Shown piece by piece: positions 18,735 through 25,696 of a stretch of 48,662 bases of DNA. The stretch is from Planctomycetota bacterium (lineage in GTDB: Bacteria > Planctomycetota > Phycisphaerae > WQYP01). The position numbers were made by a program, and so were the translations under genes. A model generated the notes under the pieces. That model was given only the letters and a program-made list of their open reading frames with translations. It ran no database searches and was not told the origin of the DNA. Where the stretch lies: positions 1 to 48,662 of the forward strand of contig JAJZJL010000017.1 in NCBI GenBank assembly GCA_021810145.1, in the 5' to 3' direction. How positions within the stretch are numbered: position 1 is the stretch's first letter; every line of letters starts with the position of its first letter.

Positions 18735-18794
18735 ATGAAAAAGAAAAAGATCAAAAAGAAATATGGTAAGAAAAAATATGGCAAGTGCAGCTGA
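18735..18794 (+). CDS. possible 19-residue lysine-rich mini-ORF
   Basis: ATG 18735 to TGA 18792-18794 encodes MKKKKIKKKYGKKKYGKCS, with a doubled KKKYGK motif. The ribosome site is poor (GAGATGGA about 14 nt upstream). It sits between the candidate branched RNA and a strong hairpin. An A-rich tract can give Lys codons by chance, so this is weak as a gene; a leader peptide or RNA/DNA-binding micropeptide is possible. Confidence 0.2.
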   Translation: MKKKKIKKKYGKKKYGKCS

Positions 18795-18801
18795 ATAATG
18801 A

Positions 18802-18831
18802 GCTGACAATCCGGCTTTAGCCGGTGTCAGC
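18802..18831. other. strong two-part hairpin
   Basis: GCTGACA (18802-18808) pairs with TGTCAGC (18825-18831), and CCGGC (18811-18815) pairs with GCCGG (18820-18824) around a TTTA loop. Only a 2-nt bulge (AT) interrupts the 12 pairs. No T-run follows on either strand. It begins 7 nt after the mini-ORF stop. Confidence 0.5.
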
Positions 18832-19029
18832 AACCACTTCCATAACACCTGATTGCTCAATGGCTCGGTTACAAGGCGTCGCACATTGCACTCCATGGTG
18901 TTGATCAAACAGTAGTCGCCGCATGTTACAAGTCATACACCCCTTCGGCTGGAAATAAATCGGCTGACCTCTGGCAACATGCCTGCAGGCAATATTCCCG
19001 CAGGCAATCCCGATGCGTTGCGGAAAGCC

Positions 19030-19060
19030 GTTGAATTGATGCAAAACGCATTAATTCAAC
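19030..19060 (-). terminator. 13-bp hairpin downstream of the adenosyltransferase gene
   Basis: GTTGAATTGATGC (19030-19042) and GCATTAATTCAAC (19048-19060) pair over 13 positions with one G-T wobble and a 5-nt loop. It lies 97 nt past the minus-strand stop. The T-tract on that strand is weak (GGCTTTCC), so termination is likely but not certain. Confidence 0.45.
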
Positions 19061-19156
19061 AGTATGCAGATAAGACCATGTACCGTCCGCATCCGCGTTG
19101 ACAATTCCGCGATGACAAATCCTGTGGAGGACCGTTGCGCAAGCATAATCTGACAC

Positions 19157-19708
19157 TTACGCGTGTTTTTGCCAGGGCGTTTCCGCGTGACCATCGAGTT
19201 TGTTCGCTAAACGAGCCAATACAAAAAGAAGATCGCTTAACCGATTAAGATAAATCAACGGCGCTTCACCGGTGTTTTCTTCACGCATCAGTTCCACTAA
19301 ATGGCGTTCCGCCCGTCTGCAGACCGTTCGCGCTACATGCAGATGTGCTGCCAGTGGGGAACCCCCGGGGAGAATAAACTGTTTCAAGGGCGGAAGTTCC
19401 GCGGTGACAGCATCGATCTGCTTTTCCATTTCCGCGGCATGCCGCAACTCAATACGATTGACCAGACCGCTATTGGGTGAGTCCAGGGGCGTAGCCAGAT
19501 CGGCGCCAAGATCAAACAAGTGATGTTGCAGTTGATTTAACATCATCCGCAACGGCTCATGGCGGCATACGGACAGTGCCATTCCCAGCCAACTGTTTAA
19601 TTCATCGACGGTGCCGTACGTCGCAAGACGCAAATGGTCCTTGCTCACACGCTTCCCGTCAAATAAAGTGGTTTGGCCCTGATCTCCCTGGCGGGTATAA
19701 ATGCGCAT
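19157..19708 (-). CDS. pduO: ATP:cob(I)alamin adenosyltransferase, PduO type
   Basis: 183 residues; transfers the adenosyl group of ATP to cob(I)alamin to make coenzyme B12. The N-terminal ATP loop is RIYTRQGDQGQTTLFDGKRV (2-21; the family has TRTGDxGxT). GTVDELNSWLG and the helical-bundle motif RTVCRRAERHLVEL, then YLNRLSDLLFVLAR, are diagnostic. GGGAG is 7 nt before the ATG. It is divergent from nadD, with a 24-bp perfect palindrome in the gap. No B12-dependent enzyme is nearby. Confidence 0.93.
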   Translation of the reverse strand: MRIYTRQGDQGQTTLFDGKRVSKDHLRLATYGTVDELNSWLGMALSVCRHEPLRMMLNQLQHHLFDLGADLATPLDSPNSGLVNRIELRHAAEMEKQIDAVTAELPPLKQFILPGGSPLAAHLHVARTVCRRAERHLVELMREENTGEAPLIYLNRLSDLLFVLARLANKLDGHAETPWQKHA

Positions 19709-19725
19709 TGGCGGCTCCCAAAAAT

Positions 19726-19749
19726 CGTCTTCGGCGTACGCCGAAGACG
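19726..19749. promoter_or_regulatory. 24-bp perfect palindrome between pduO and nadD
   Basis: The left half CGTCTTCGGCGT is followed at once by its exact reverse complement (centre 19737/19738). It lies 17 bp before the pduO start and 35 bp before the nadD start. As DNA it could be an operator for both divergent genes; as RNA it lies in a leader and, lacking a loop, would fold less tightly. Confidence 0.5.
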
Positions 19750-19784
19750 TTGTGACAGTGTAGGAGTTACCCGCAATATGAGCA

Positions 19785-20411
19785 ATGGTGATGGCGAAGA
19801 TATTAATTTTTGGCGGTACCTTTGATCCCGTGCACTATGGACACCTGCAAACCGCGCGGGCGGCATTGAGGCTATTGCAGGCGAATCGAATTGTGTTCGT
19901 GCCGGCAAATACCTCACCGCATAAGTTGTCGCCGGCGATTACCGCATCCGCTCCGCAACAACGCCTGCGAATGCTGCAATTGGCCATTGGTGCGGATCCC
20001 GCCATGGAAGTTTCCGCGGTGGAACTTTTGCGCCCGCCGCCAAGCTATACCATTGATACATTGACCATTTTCCGGCGCGACCGGCCCGGTGATGAACTGA
20101 CCTTATTAATAGGGGCGGATCAGTTGGCGGCTCTGCACACCTGGAAGGAAATTAATGCCATTCTTGAATCAACGTTCATAGCCGTGCTGCCGCGCCCCGG
20201 CTTTGACGTGCCCGCTAAGCCTCCGGGATACATTCGCGACGATCTTTGGAAAAAAGTGATCGCGAACATTCTCGATATTCCGCAATACGCCATTTCCGCA
20301 ACGGCTATTCGGCAGCGTTTGGCGCGAGGGCAGCAGGTTGCCGATCAGCTTCCCGAAGCGGTTATGGCCTATATTCGTGAGCAGGGGTTGTATCAGAAGC
20401 GTGCAACTTGA
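19785..20411 (+). CDS. nadD: nicotinate-nucleotide adenylyltransferase
   Basis: 208 residues; joins nicotinate mononucleotide and ATP to deamido-NAD in NAD synthesis. The nucleotidyltransferase motif FGGTFDPVHYGHL (with HxGH) opens the protein, VPANTSPHK follows, and ISATAIRQRL near the end is the ISxTxxR motif. Starts at ATG 19785 and 19791 are both in frame; TAGGAG at 19761-19766 is rather far (18 and 24 nt). The flavoprotein gene begins 31 bp later, so nadD may be the first gene of that transcript. Confidence 0.94.
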   Translation: MVMAKILIFGGTFDPVHYGHLQTARAALRLLQANRIVFVPANTSPHKLSPAITASAPQQRLRMLQLAIGADPAMEVSAVELLRPPPSYTIDTLTIFRRDRPGDELTLLIGADQLAALHTWKEINAILESTFIAVLPRPGFDVPAKPPGYIRDDLWKKVIANILDIPQYAISATAIRQRLARGQQVADQLPEAVMAYIREQGLYQKRAT

Positions 20412-20442
20412 TTAACCCGTGGTTTACGCGGAAAATGGGATT

Positions 20443-21762
20443 ATGAAAAATCACAGCGATATTGCCATTATCGGCTGCGGTCCCGGCGGGGCGGTTGCCG
20501 GTGCCTTGCTGGCGGCCCGCGGATATTCGGTTTCTATTTTCGACCGTCAGCAGCACCCGCGCCATCATATTGGGGAATCACTGCTTCCTGCCAGCATGAG
20601 TATTTTGCAGAGCATCGGCATGGATGGTGCGTACATGCAGGCTCATCATCAAGGTAAATTTGGGGCCCGGTTTTTCGATCCTGTTGCTGAGCGCTTGGAG
20701 GTATTCGGTTTCGCTTTGCCAACGGACGCAACGCCGCCACCAACCTTTAATGTCATCCGGGAAATCTTTGACCTGCAATTACGTGATATCGCGCAACAGC
20801 GTGGTTGCAGAATCCATGAAAACTCTGCGATTGTGTCCCTGACCGAAAAGCAGACTCCGGTGCAGATTCAGGACCGGAGCGGTGAAACGCACACCTGCGA
20901 TTTTGTCATTGACGCCACCGGTCAGGCGGCCATGATGGCTCGGAAACTGGGTCATCAGGAAATGCTTCCAGACTTTGGTCGGCTGGCTGTTTATAATTAC
21001 TTCTCCAATATTCCCGCACCTGAATCGGCCGATCCGTTTGAACGCCAGTATTTAACCATGCACATCATTGACGGCGGATGGATATGGTTTATCCCCTTGC
21101 GCGATGGCAGCACAAGCGTCGGTGTGGTATTAAAACGTGCGGCGGTGCAGAAGAACCTGGATTTGCAACAGCAGTTTTTTGCGGCGATACAACAATCGCC
21201 ATGCCTGCATCGGCGACTGGCACAGGCGACGGTGCTGGCACCTTATCGTGCGGCCGGCGATTACAGTTACCATTGCGGCCAAAAATTTGGACCACATCAT
21301 GTTCTGATCGGCGATGCGGCCGGTTTTCTTGATCCGATATTTTCCAGTGGCGTGCATCTGGCAATAAGCTCCGCGGCCCGAGCGGCGGATGCTGTTGATG
21401 CGGTATTGCAACGCGGCGATCAGGGCGCTTTGCGGCAGTATCAGGCTGATATGGACGCGGCCACGCGGGTATTCCAGGCGTTTGTCGAACGGTTTTATCA
21501 GCGCGATCTGATTCGGAACCTCTTTTTTTCCTCGGATAAAAATCCCGTTATGCGCAAAGCCATTATCAGCATTCTTGCGGGCTATGTCTGGGATTTGACC
21601 AACCCGCTTATTCAGATGCTTCAATCCGCTGTTCCAAAAACGATCCCCGATTCGGATTGTGTCGAATCGGCTCAATGTGAAAAGGATGAATCCGCGGCTT
21701 CAATATCTCCAGCAGCTGAATTGACCCCGACTTTAGCAACGCCATATGCCGGTAGCCGATGA
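20443..21762 (+). CDS. FAD-dependent oxidoreductase resembling flavin halogenases
   Basis: 439 residues in the tryptophan-halogenase / geranylgeranyl-reductase superfamily. Visible are the FAD fold (IIGCGPGGAVAGALLAARGY, 9-28), GESLLPAS (44-51), HHQGKFGARFF with Lys72 where halogenases carry their catalytic Lys, the WxWxIP motif as WIWFIP (213-218), and GDAAGFLDP. Lys plus WxWxIP is the known halogenase pattern, usually for carrier-bound substrates in this subgroup. Many such proteins in non-model phyla are untested, and plain oxidation is possible. ATG 20443 is preferred over GTG 20419. The stop overlaps the ketosynthase start (ATGA), which points to a shared pathway. Confidence 0.82.
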   Translation: MKNHSDIAIIGCGPGGAVAGALLAARGYSVSIFDRQQHPRHHIGESLLPASMSILQSIGMDGAYMQAHHQGKFGARFFDPVAERLEVFGFALPTDATPPPTFNVIREIFDLQLRDIAQQRGCRIHENSAIVSLTEKQTPVQIQDRSGETHTCDFVIDATGQAAMMARKLGHQEMLPDFGRLAVYNYFSNIPAPESADPFERQYLTMHIIDGGWIWFIPLRDGSTSVGVVLKRAAVQKNLDLQQQFFAAIQQSPCLHRRLAQATVLAPYRAAGDYSYHCGQKFGPHHVLIGDAAGFLDPIFSSGVHLAISSAARAADAVDAVLQRGDQGALRQYQADMDAATRVFQAFVERFYQRDLIRNLFFSSDKNPVMRKAIISILAGYVWDLTNPLIQMLQSAVPKTIPDSDCVESAQCEKDESAASISPAAELTPTLATPYAGSR

Positions 21763-23018
21763 ACTCAGTATCTCATTTTCAGCCAATAGCAGTAACCGGC
21801 ATCGGAATGATCACCGCACAGGGAGCTGCGACGGACGAATCATGGCGGGGGATCGTTTCCGCCACGGATGTGCTTGGGCCATGGGATGGGCCTCTTCCAG
21901 CCGCGTTGCGGCATATTCATGTTGCGCGGTGCCCGGATATTCAACGGCCCGACGATATTCCAGATCGATTGTGGCGTAAACTGTCGCGCACGCAGCAACT
22001 CGCATGTGTCAGCGCCGATCAGGCATTGCAAAGTGCCGATTTGCCGAAATTTCAGATTTCAACTGATTCGCCGATGGGGTGCTTTATCGCGACCACGGTT
22101 TGCGGTATGGATTTATCAGAGCGATTCTACCAGCAGTACCGGCTTAATGCCGACGCGGCGGATTTGGATCTCATGCGGCGAATGCAGCCGTATGAAGTGC
22201 TGTCACTGCTCTACCGCCGACACCGCTTTTCGGGACCGGGTTATATGAACCTCACAACATGCGTGGGTTCCGCAATGGCCATCGGCGCAGCTTGTGATGC
22301 GATTCATGCGGGCCGTTGCGATCTGGCGCTGGCCGGTGGAAGCGAGGCGATTTGTCAATTGTTGATTTCTGGATTTAATGCCTTGCGTCTGGTCGCCCCC
22401 GATGGGTGCCGGCCGTTTGATCGTAATCGACCGGGAATCACGGTTGGAGAAGGGGCGGCCATGCTGGTGTTGGAGTCCATGAAAAGTGTGCAGCGGCGTG
22501 GAGTCGAGCCGATCGGTTATATCCAGGGCTTTTCCGCCACATGTGATGCATATCATATCACCAAGCCGGAACCGGTTGCGACGCAGGCAGTGCGGGCCAT
22601 GCGCCAGGCCCTGCATGCGGCCGGCCTTACACCACAGCAGGTTGATTACATCAATGCTCATGGCACCGGCACGTATGATAACGATGCCACTGAAGCTGTT
22701 GCTATCGCACAATTATGCGAATCGTCTCCGGCCATTCCGCCGGTAAGTTCGACCAAGCGCCTTACCGGTCACACATTTGGCGCCGCCGGAGCTATTGAGG
22801 CGGCGATTTGTCTGCTGGCTTTGCGACATGGGGTCTTGCCGGCAAATGCCGGGGCGGTTGATCCGGATCCGCAAATTCATCTGCCGCTGGTGCGCACCAC
22901 AACCTTTAAATCCATTGCAACGGCGCTATCCTGCAACCTCGCCTTTGGCGGAAATAATACCGCACTGGTATTCTCACGGCATGCCCAAACAGCCACGAAG
23001 GGAGAGCAATTCGCATGA
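21759..23018 (+). CDS. beta-ketoacyl-[acyl carrier protein] synthase, FabF type
   Basis: 419-residue KAS I/II-type condensing enzyme. The Cys-His-His triad is complete: Cys168 in NLTTCVGSAMAIG, His301 in NAHGTGTYDNDATE, His338 in KRLTGHTFGAAGA. Cys168 is followed by Val-Gly-Ser rather than the Ala-Ser/Thr-Gly of housekeeping FabF, a sign of a specialised enzyme. It would condense malonyl-ACP with an acyl chain, but no ACP gene is in the window. It overlaps both neighbours by ATGA, indicating tight co-translation with the halogenase-like protein and the KS-like partner. Confidence 0.9.
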   Translation: MNSVSHFQPIAVTGIGMITAQGAATDESWRGIVSATDVLGPWDGPLPAALRHIHVARCPDIQRPDDIPDRLWRKLSRTQQLACVSADQALQSADLPKFQISTDSPMGCFIATTVCGMDLSERFYQQYRLNADAADLDLMRRMQPYEVLSLLYRRHRFSGPGYMNLTTCVGSAMAIGAACDAIHAGRCDLALAGGSEAICQLLISGFNALRLVAPDGCRPFDRNRPGITVGEGAAMLVLESMKSVQRRGVEPIGYIQGFSATCDAYHITKPEPVATQAVRAMRQALHAAGLTPQQVDYINAHGTGTYDNDATEAVAIAQLCESSPAIPPVSSTKRLTGHTFGAAGAIEAAICLLALRHGVLPANAGAVDPDPQIHLPLVRTTTFKSIATALSCNLAFGGNNTALVFSRHAQTATKGEQFA

Positions 23019-23923
23019 TGGCAGCAAAAATGGCGCTCTGCGGGTGGGGAATTTACAGTGATCAATTCACCAATGCCGGTGCTTTAAGTCAGGTGGTGAA
23101 AAGGCTTATTGGTAAAGCCGATGTCACTATTTCCAATGTATTGCCCGCGCATGCGACCACATCGCGATTTCCGGATTTGGAATTGACCATCAGCGCGCTG
23201 GATGCTGTGAGTCAATACGCTTTTCGTGCCCTGCATGAAGCTCTGTGCAACGCCGAGGCGGTCACACCGGATCGCACCGCCTTGCTGCTCCTATCCGCCT
23301 GGGGGCCGACGGAAAATACGCTAAATTTTTTGGACAGCATGCTGGAAGCGGATGGACGGTATGCTTCACCCCGGCATTTCACTCGATCCGTGTATTCCAC
23401 CGTGGCTTCCCATGCGGCCATTTATTTTGGTATTCATGGTCCATGCGAAACACTGGCTCACGGGCAGTGGCCTGTCTGTTGTGTTTTGGATCGTGCCGCG
23501 GATTTACTGGCCTCCGGGCGCGTTGATTATGTTGTTGCCTGCTGGGCCGATCAGGCATCCGCTTTTGCAAAGGACCTGTGCCGGCGTTCCGTAGCCGGCC
23601 TTGACCGAAAGGAATTTTCCCGGTTTACCTCCGATGACAGCGGATATGGCGCTGTGGCACTGGTTCTTAAACGAGTTGGCGATGCACCATCGGGCGGGCT
23701 TATGCTGGATATTCAGAATCCTATTGCCGCACCCGCCGTAAGCTCCCTTGACGCAAAACTGAACATTCACAGCTTTCCCACCGATGGTGCCGTTCACCTT
23801 GCCGCTGTCATCGCCGCCGCTGAGGCTGCTGATGGCACGCCGTCGGTTCTATTCACCGAATCGGACGTTCGGTGTAACAAGCGAAGTGTGCACCTGACAG
23901 CGCTTCCCTTACCAGGAAGCTAA
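23015..23923 (+). CDS. ketosynthase-like protein without catalytic Cys (chain-length-factor-like)
   Basis: 302 residues that follow the N-terminal half of the thiolase fold (ALDAVSQYAFRALHEALCNA, then ACWADQASAF). By eye, the catalytic Cys position falls in GPCETLAHGQWPVC, where Gln151 stands in its place. In type II PKS chain-length factors (KS-beta) this Cys is also Gln. The C-terminal thiolase half, with the two His motifs, is reduced or missing (FabF is about 410 aa). The best reading is a non-catalytic partner of the preceding KS, controlling chain length or assembly. It starts inside the previous stop (ATGA). My alignment is manual. Confidence 0.7.
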   Translation: MMAAKMALCGWGIYSDQFTNAGALSQVVKRLIGKADVTISNVLPAHATTSRFPDLELTISALDAVSQYAFRALHEALCNAEAVTPDRTALLLLSAWGPTENTLNFLDSMLEADGRYASPRHFTRSVYSTVASHAAIYFGIHGPCETLAHGQWPVCCVLDRAADLLASGRVDYVVACWADQASAFAKDLCRRSVAGLDRKEFSRFTSDDSGYGAVALVLKRVGDAPSGGLMLDIQNPIAAPAVSSLDAKLNIHSFPTDGAVHLAAVIAAAEAADGTPSVLFTESDVRCNKRSVHLTALPLPGS

Positions 23924-24032
23924 GCGATTGTGTCACCAAGTAAATAAGTCGGCTTCTTATACTGGCACAATGTTCACGCAGGTAAGAAATCGTTGATTGC
24001 GGCAGGGCTGGCTCTCATGCCGCGCCACATGG

Positions 24033-24129
24033 AACTGCATTGAGACACCCCGCAAGGCCTTTACGCACATGCCGGCGGTCCGAGAGTCGCATTTTTTAAC
24101 ATTGGACAAACGCTGCAGTTGGGGGTGTC
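24033..24129 (+). other. interleaved inverted repeats (possible pseudoknot)
   Basis: AACTGCA (24033-24039) complements TGCAGTT (24114-24120), and GACACCCC (24044-24051) complements GGGGTGTC (24122-24129). The order is A, B, A', B', so both stems together would make an H-type pseudoknot with a long loop. The gap between A' and B' is one base. Confidence 0.25.
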
Positions 24130-24150
24130 CGTGGCCGTTGTGGCGGAGCG

Positions 24151-24191
24151 AAAAAAAGGGGGCCAGGCGCTGCACCGAATACGCCTGGCCC
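24151..24191 (-). terminator. rho-independent terminator of the sigma factor gene
   Basis: On the minus strand a perfect 10-bp stem (arms 24182-24191 and 24160-24169, GGGCCAGGCG/CGCCTGGCCC) with a 12-nt loop is followed by CC and seven T residues (A-run 24151-24157 on the plus strand). It lies about 70 bp past the stop codon. Confidence 0.85.
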
Positions 24192-24201
24192 GCACTCACT
24201 C

Positions 24202-24219
24202 TCCGGCCAACTGGCCGGA
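24202..24219. repeat. near-perfect palindrome
   Basis: TCCGGCCA (24202-24209) and TGGCCGGA (24212-24219) with a 2-bp centre. It lies between the sigma factor stop and its terminator, so it is probably part of the same 3' structure. Confidence 0.35.
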
Positions 24220-24259
24220 ACGCTCGTCTGGATACAAAGAATCATCGACGGCGCATTGT

Positions 24260-25213
24260 TTAACGTGTTAAAATGTGGTCATCAAGTGTTGATCGCAATT
24301 TCTCCAAGGCTCGATTTTGAATCTGCCGCACGCGCTCTTTCGTTACACCAATGACTTCACCAACTTCCGCCAAAGTCATAGCCTCGGTATCTTCAGGGCG
24401 GTTGACGGCAAAGCGGGCTTCAATAACGCGCCGTTCCACATCGGTCAGATGCGCGCTGTTACGTTGAATGATGTCCTGCAGATCCTCTACGGCATCCTTG
24501 GCCACGGATTGTCTGCGAACATCCAATTCATTCGAGCGTTCCATGGTTGGATCAAATTCGGTCGGGAACATGGAACGATAGCGATTGGATTTCACGGCGA
24601 TGCGACTGAATCCTTTGAGAATGGCGCGGCAGGCATAAGTGCTGAATTTGAACCCGCGGGAGGCGTCAAATTTTTCAACAGCCCGTAACAGTGCCATGTT
24701 GCCCTCCGAAATCAGATCGCCGAAATCAACATCGTTCATGCGCGTGCGTTTGGCCATGGCCAATACCAGCGCAAGATTGGCTCCGGCAATGATTTCGCGG
24801 GTTTCTTTCGCACGGCGCTGCCACAATGCGATCTCACGGGCAATTTTCCGTCCCGGAGATGCTTCGAATTGCAGCACCGCCTCTTTAACCCGCATACGGG
24901 CATAGTTGTACCGGAGAAACAAATGTTGCTCCTGAGCGGTGGTCAGCAGGGAAGAACTCGGGGCCGATAAGCTGCTGAGATCATCAGCCATCGGATGATA
25001 CCAGCCGGTTTTTGCCGGACCAATATCCAAACCCTTTTCAAATAACTGACTTTCCGCGTCGGCTTTTTTAAACAGCGGATTGGGGACAAAATACGAAGGT
25101 GAGGACAACGCCTCTTGTACCATCTGGCGATCAAATTCGCCAATGGCTTCCAGAATTGACTCATGACGCCGGGTCAGGGTAATTTCAGGTTTTGCAACAA
25201 GTTGAGCAACCAT
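24260..25213 (-). CDS. RNA polymerase sigma factor, sigma-70 family
   Basis: 317 residues. Region 2 is clear: ANLALVLAMAKR, DFGDLISEGNMALLRAVEKF, DASRGFKFSTYACRAILKGF. Region 4 is LTDVERRVIEARF followed by MTLAEVGEVIGVTKERVRQI, the helix-turn-helix for -35 DNA. Region 3 is short. Where primary sigmas have WWIRQAI after STYA, this one has CRAILKGFSRIA, so it is a non-primary or divergent sigma. The first 100 residues match nothing I know. AAGGAG lies 7 nt before the ATG, the leader is long, and a strong terminator follows. Confidence 0.85.
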   Translation of the reverse strand: MVAQLVAKPEITLTRRHESILEAIGEFDRQMVQEALSSPSYFVPNPLFKKADAESQLFEKGLDIGPAKTGWYHPMADDLSSLSAPSSSLLTTAQEQHLFLRYNYARMRVKEAVLQFEASPGRKIAREIALWQRRAKETREIIAGANLALVLAMAKRTRMNDVDFGDLISEGNMALLRAVEKFDASRGFKFSTYACRAILKGFSRIAVKSNRYRSMFPTEFDPTMERSNELDVRRQSVAKDAVEDLQDIIQRNSAHLTDVERRVIEARFAVNRPEDTEAMTLAEVGEVIGVTKERVRQIQNRALEKLRSTLDDHILTR

Positions 25214-25696
25214 GGTGCGGCTCCTTAAACAACAACCGGAAGGTCTGCATGGCCTTCACATATAGATATACGCACGAAGCGGGCATTCGGACTAAGGGAG
25301 GCCTCTATGTAATCGTCGCATAATGGCTTAAGTGTTTTATTATTATGTACTTACATCTAATGCTGAGCTGAAATTTATTCCGTTTCTGCACTGGACACAT
25401 CCGAAATTCCTGCCGCATGCCTGGCATCGCACAGATATTTCTCCCGACACGTGAAAATCAGTTCAACTGATGCAGGTATCATGCCATGTCCGGTTCACCG
25501 TTCGCGACGGCTAAAAAGCGAACACCTGGCTTTTCCAACGCGCCGCACAACGGCCCGTGATGGTTCTTTGAGCAGTTGCGGCACTTTGGGCGGAATTCAA
25601 GTGCTGGCCTTGCCCGCCTGCGTATTGAGCCTTAACATTATCCACGCTGGCTTCGCTTGAACGTAATTTGGATATATTGCAGCCAGCGGATGAGTT
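25214..25696. other. 483-bp divergent intergenic region (sigma factor / mfd)
   Basis: No gene is supported. It contains the minus-strand ribosome site of the sigma gene (AAGGAG, 25221-25226), an AT-rich stretch near 25330-25380 that could hold its promoter, a 15-bp palindrome (25457-25471), and TATATT (25673-25678) just before mfd, with no good -35 partner. Short plus-strand frames here lack ribosome sites. Confidence 0.4.
25457..25471. promoter_or_regulatory. 15-bp palindrome ATCAGTT-C-AACTGAT
   Basis: A perfect inverted repeat around a central C in the sigma/mfd gap. Its core, CAGTTCAACTG, recurs in another palindrome at 36071-36085. A regulator site is possible; the match to another site may be chance. 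Confidence 0.25.

Larger units (their letters stand above)
18484..19156. other. gene-poor stretch of 673 bp rich in inverted repeats
   Basis: No convincing gene of normal size lies between rex and the adenosyltransferase gene. The stretch holds a possible branched RNA fold (18587-18703), a 19-codon Lys-rich ORF (18735-18794), a 12-bp two-part hairpin (18802-18831), a palindrome GCCTGCAGGC (18981-18990) with a direct repeat of GCAGGCAAT, and a 13-bp hairpin (19030-19060). The rex promoter must also be here. Two minus-strand frames (18555-18908 and 18926-19156) do not look like proteins. Confidence 0.55.
23924..24259. other. 336-bp gap between convergent genes
   Basis: No ORF of protein-like quality. 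From left to right it holds a possible pseudoknot (24033-24129), a TTTTTT run at 24093-24098 that could serve the KS operon, a strong minus-strand terminator (24151-24191), and a near-perfect palindrome (24202-24219). Confidence 0.5.

Noticed and set aside
18555..18908. 117-codon minus-strand ORF with a hydrophobic stretch upstream of rex
   Set aside because: The hydrophobic run is the antisense of the A-rich tract. No ribosome site, and the flanking residues are not protein-like.
18926..19156. GTG-started ORF directly after the pduO stop
   Set aside because: The adjacency suggests coupling, but the product is Cys/His/Arg-rich without pattern and crosses the 13-bp hairpin.
19709..19784. Cobalamin riboswitch before the adenosyltransferase gene
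   Set aside because: The gap is only 76 bp and lacks the B12-box. Only the 24-bp palindrome is present.
24151..24219. Insertion-sequence end or attachment site from adjacent inverted repeats
   Set aside because: The first repeat is a standard terminator (stem plus T-run) and no transposase or integrase is nearby.
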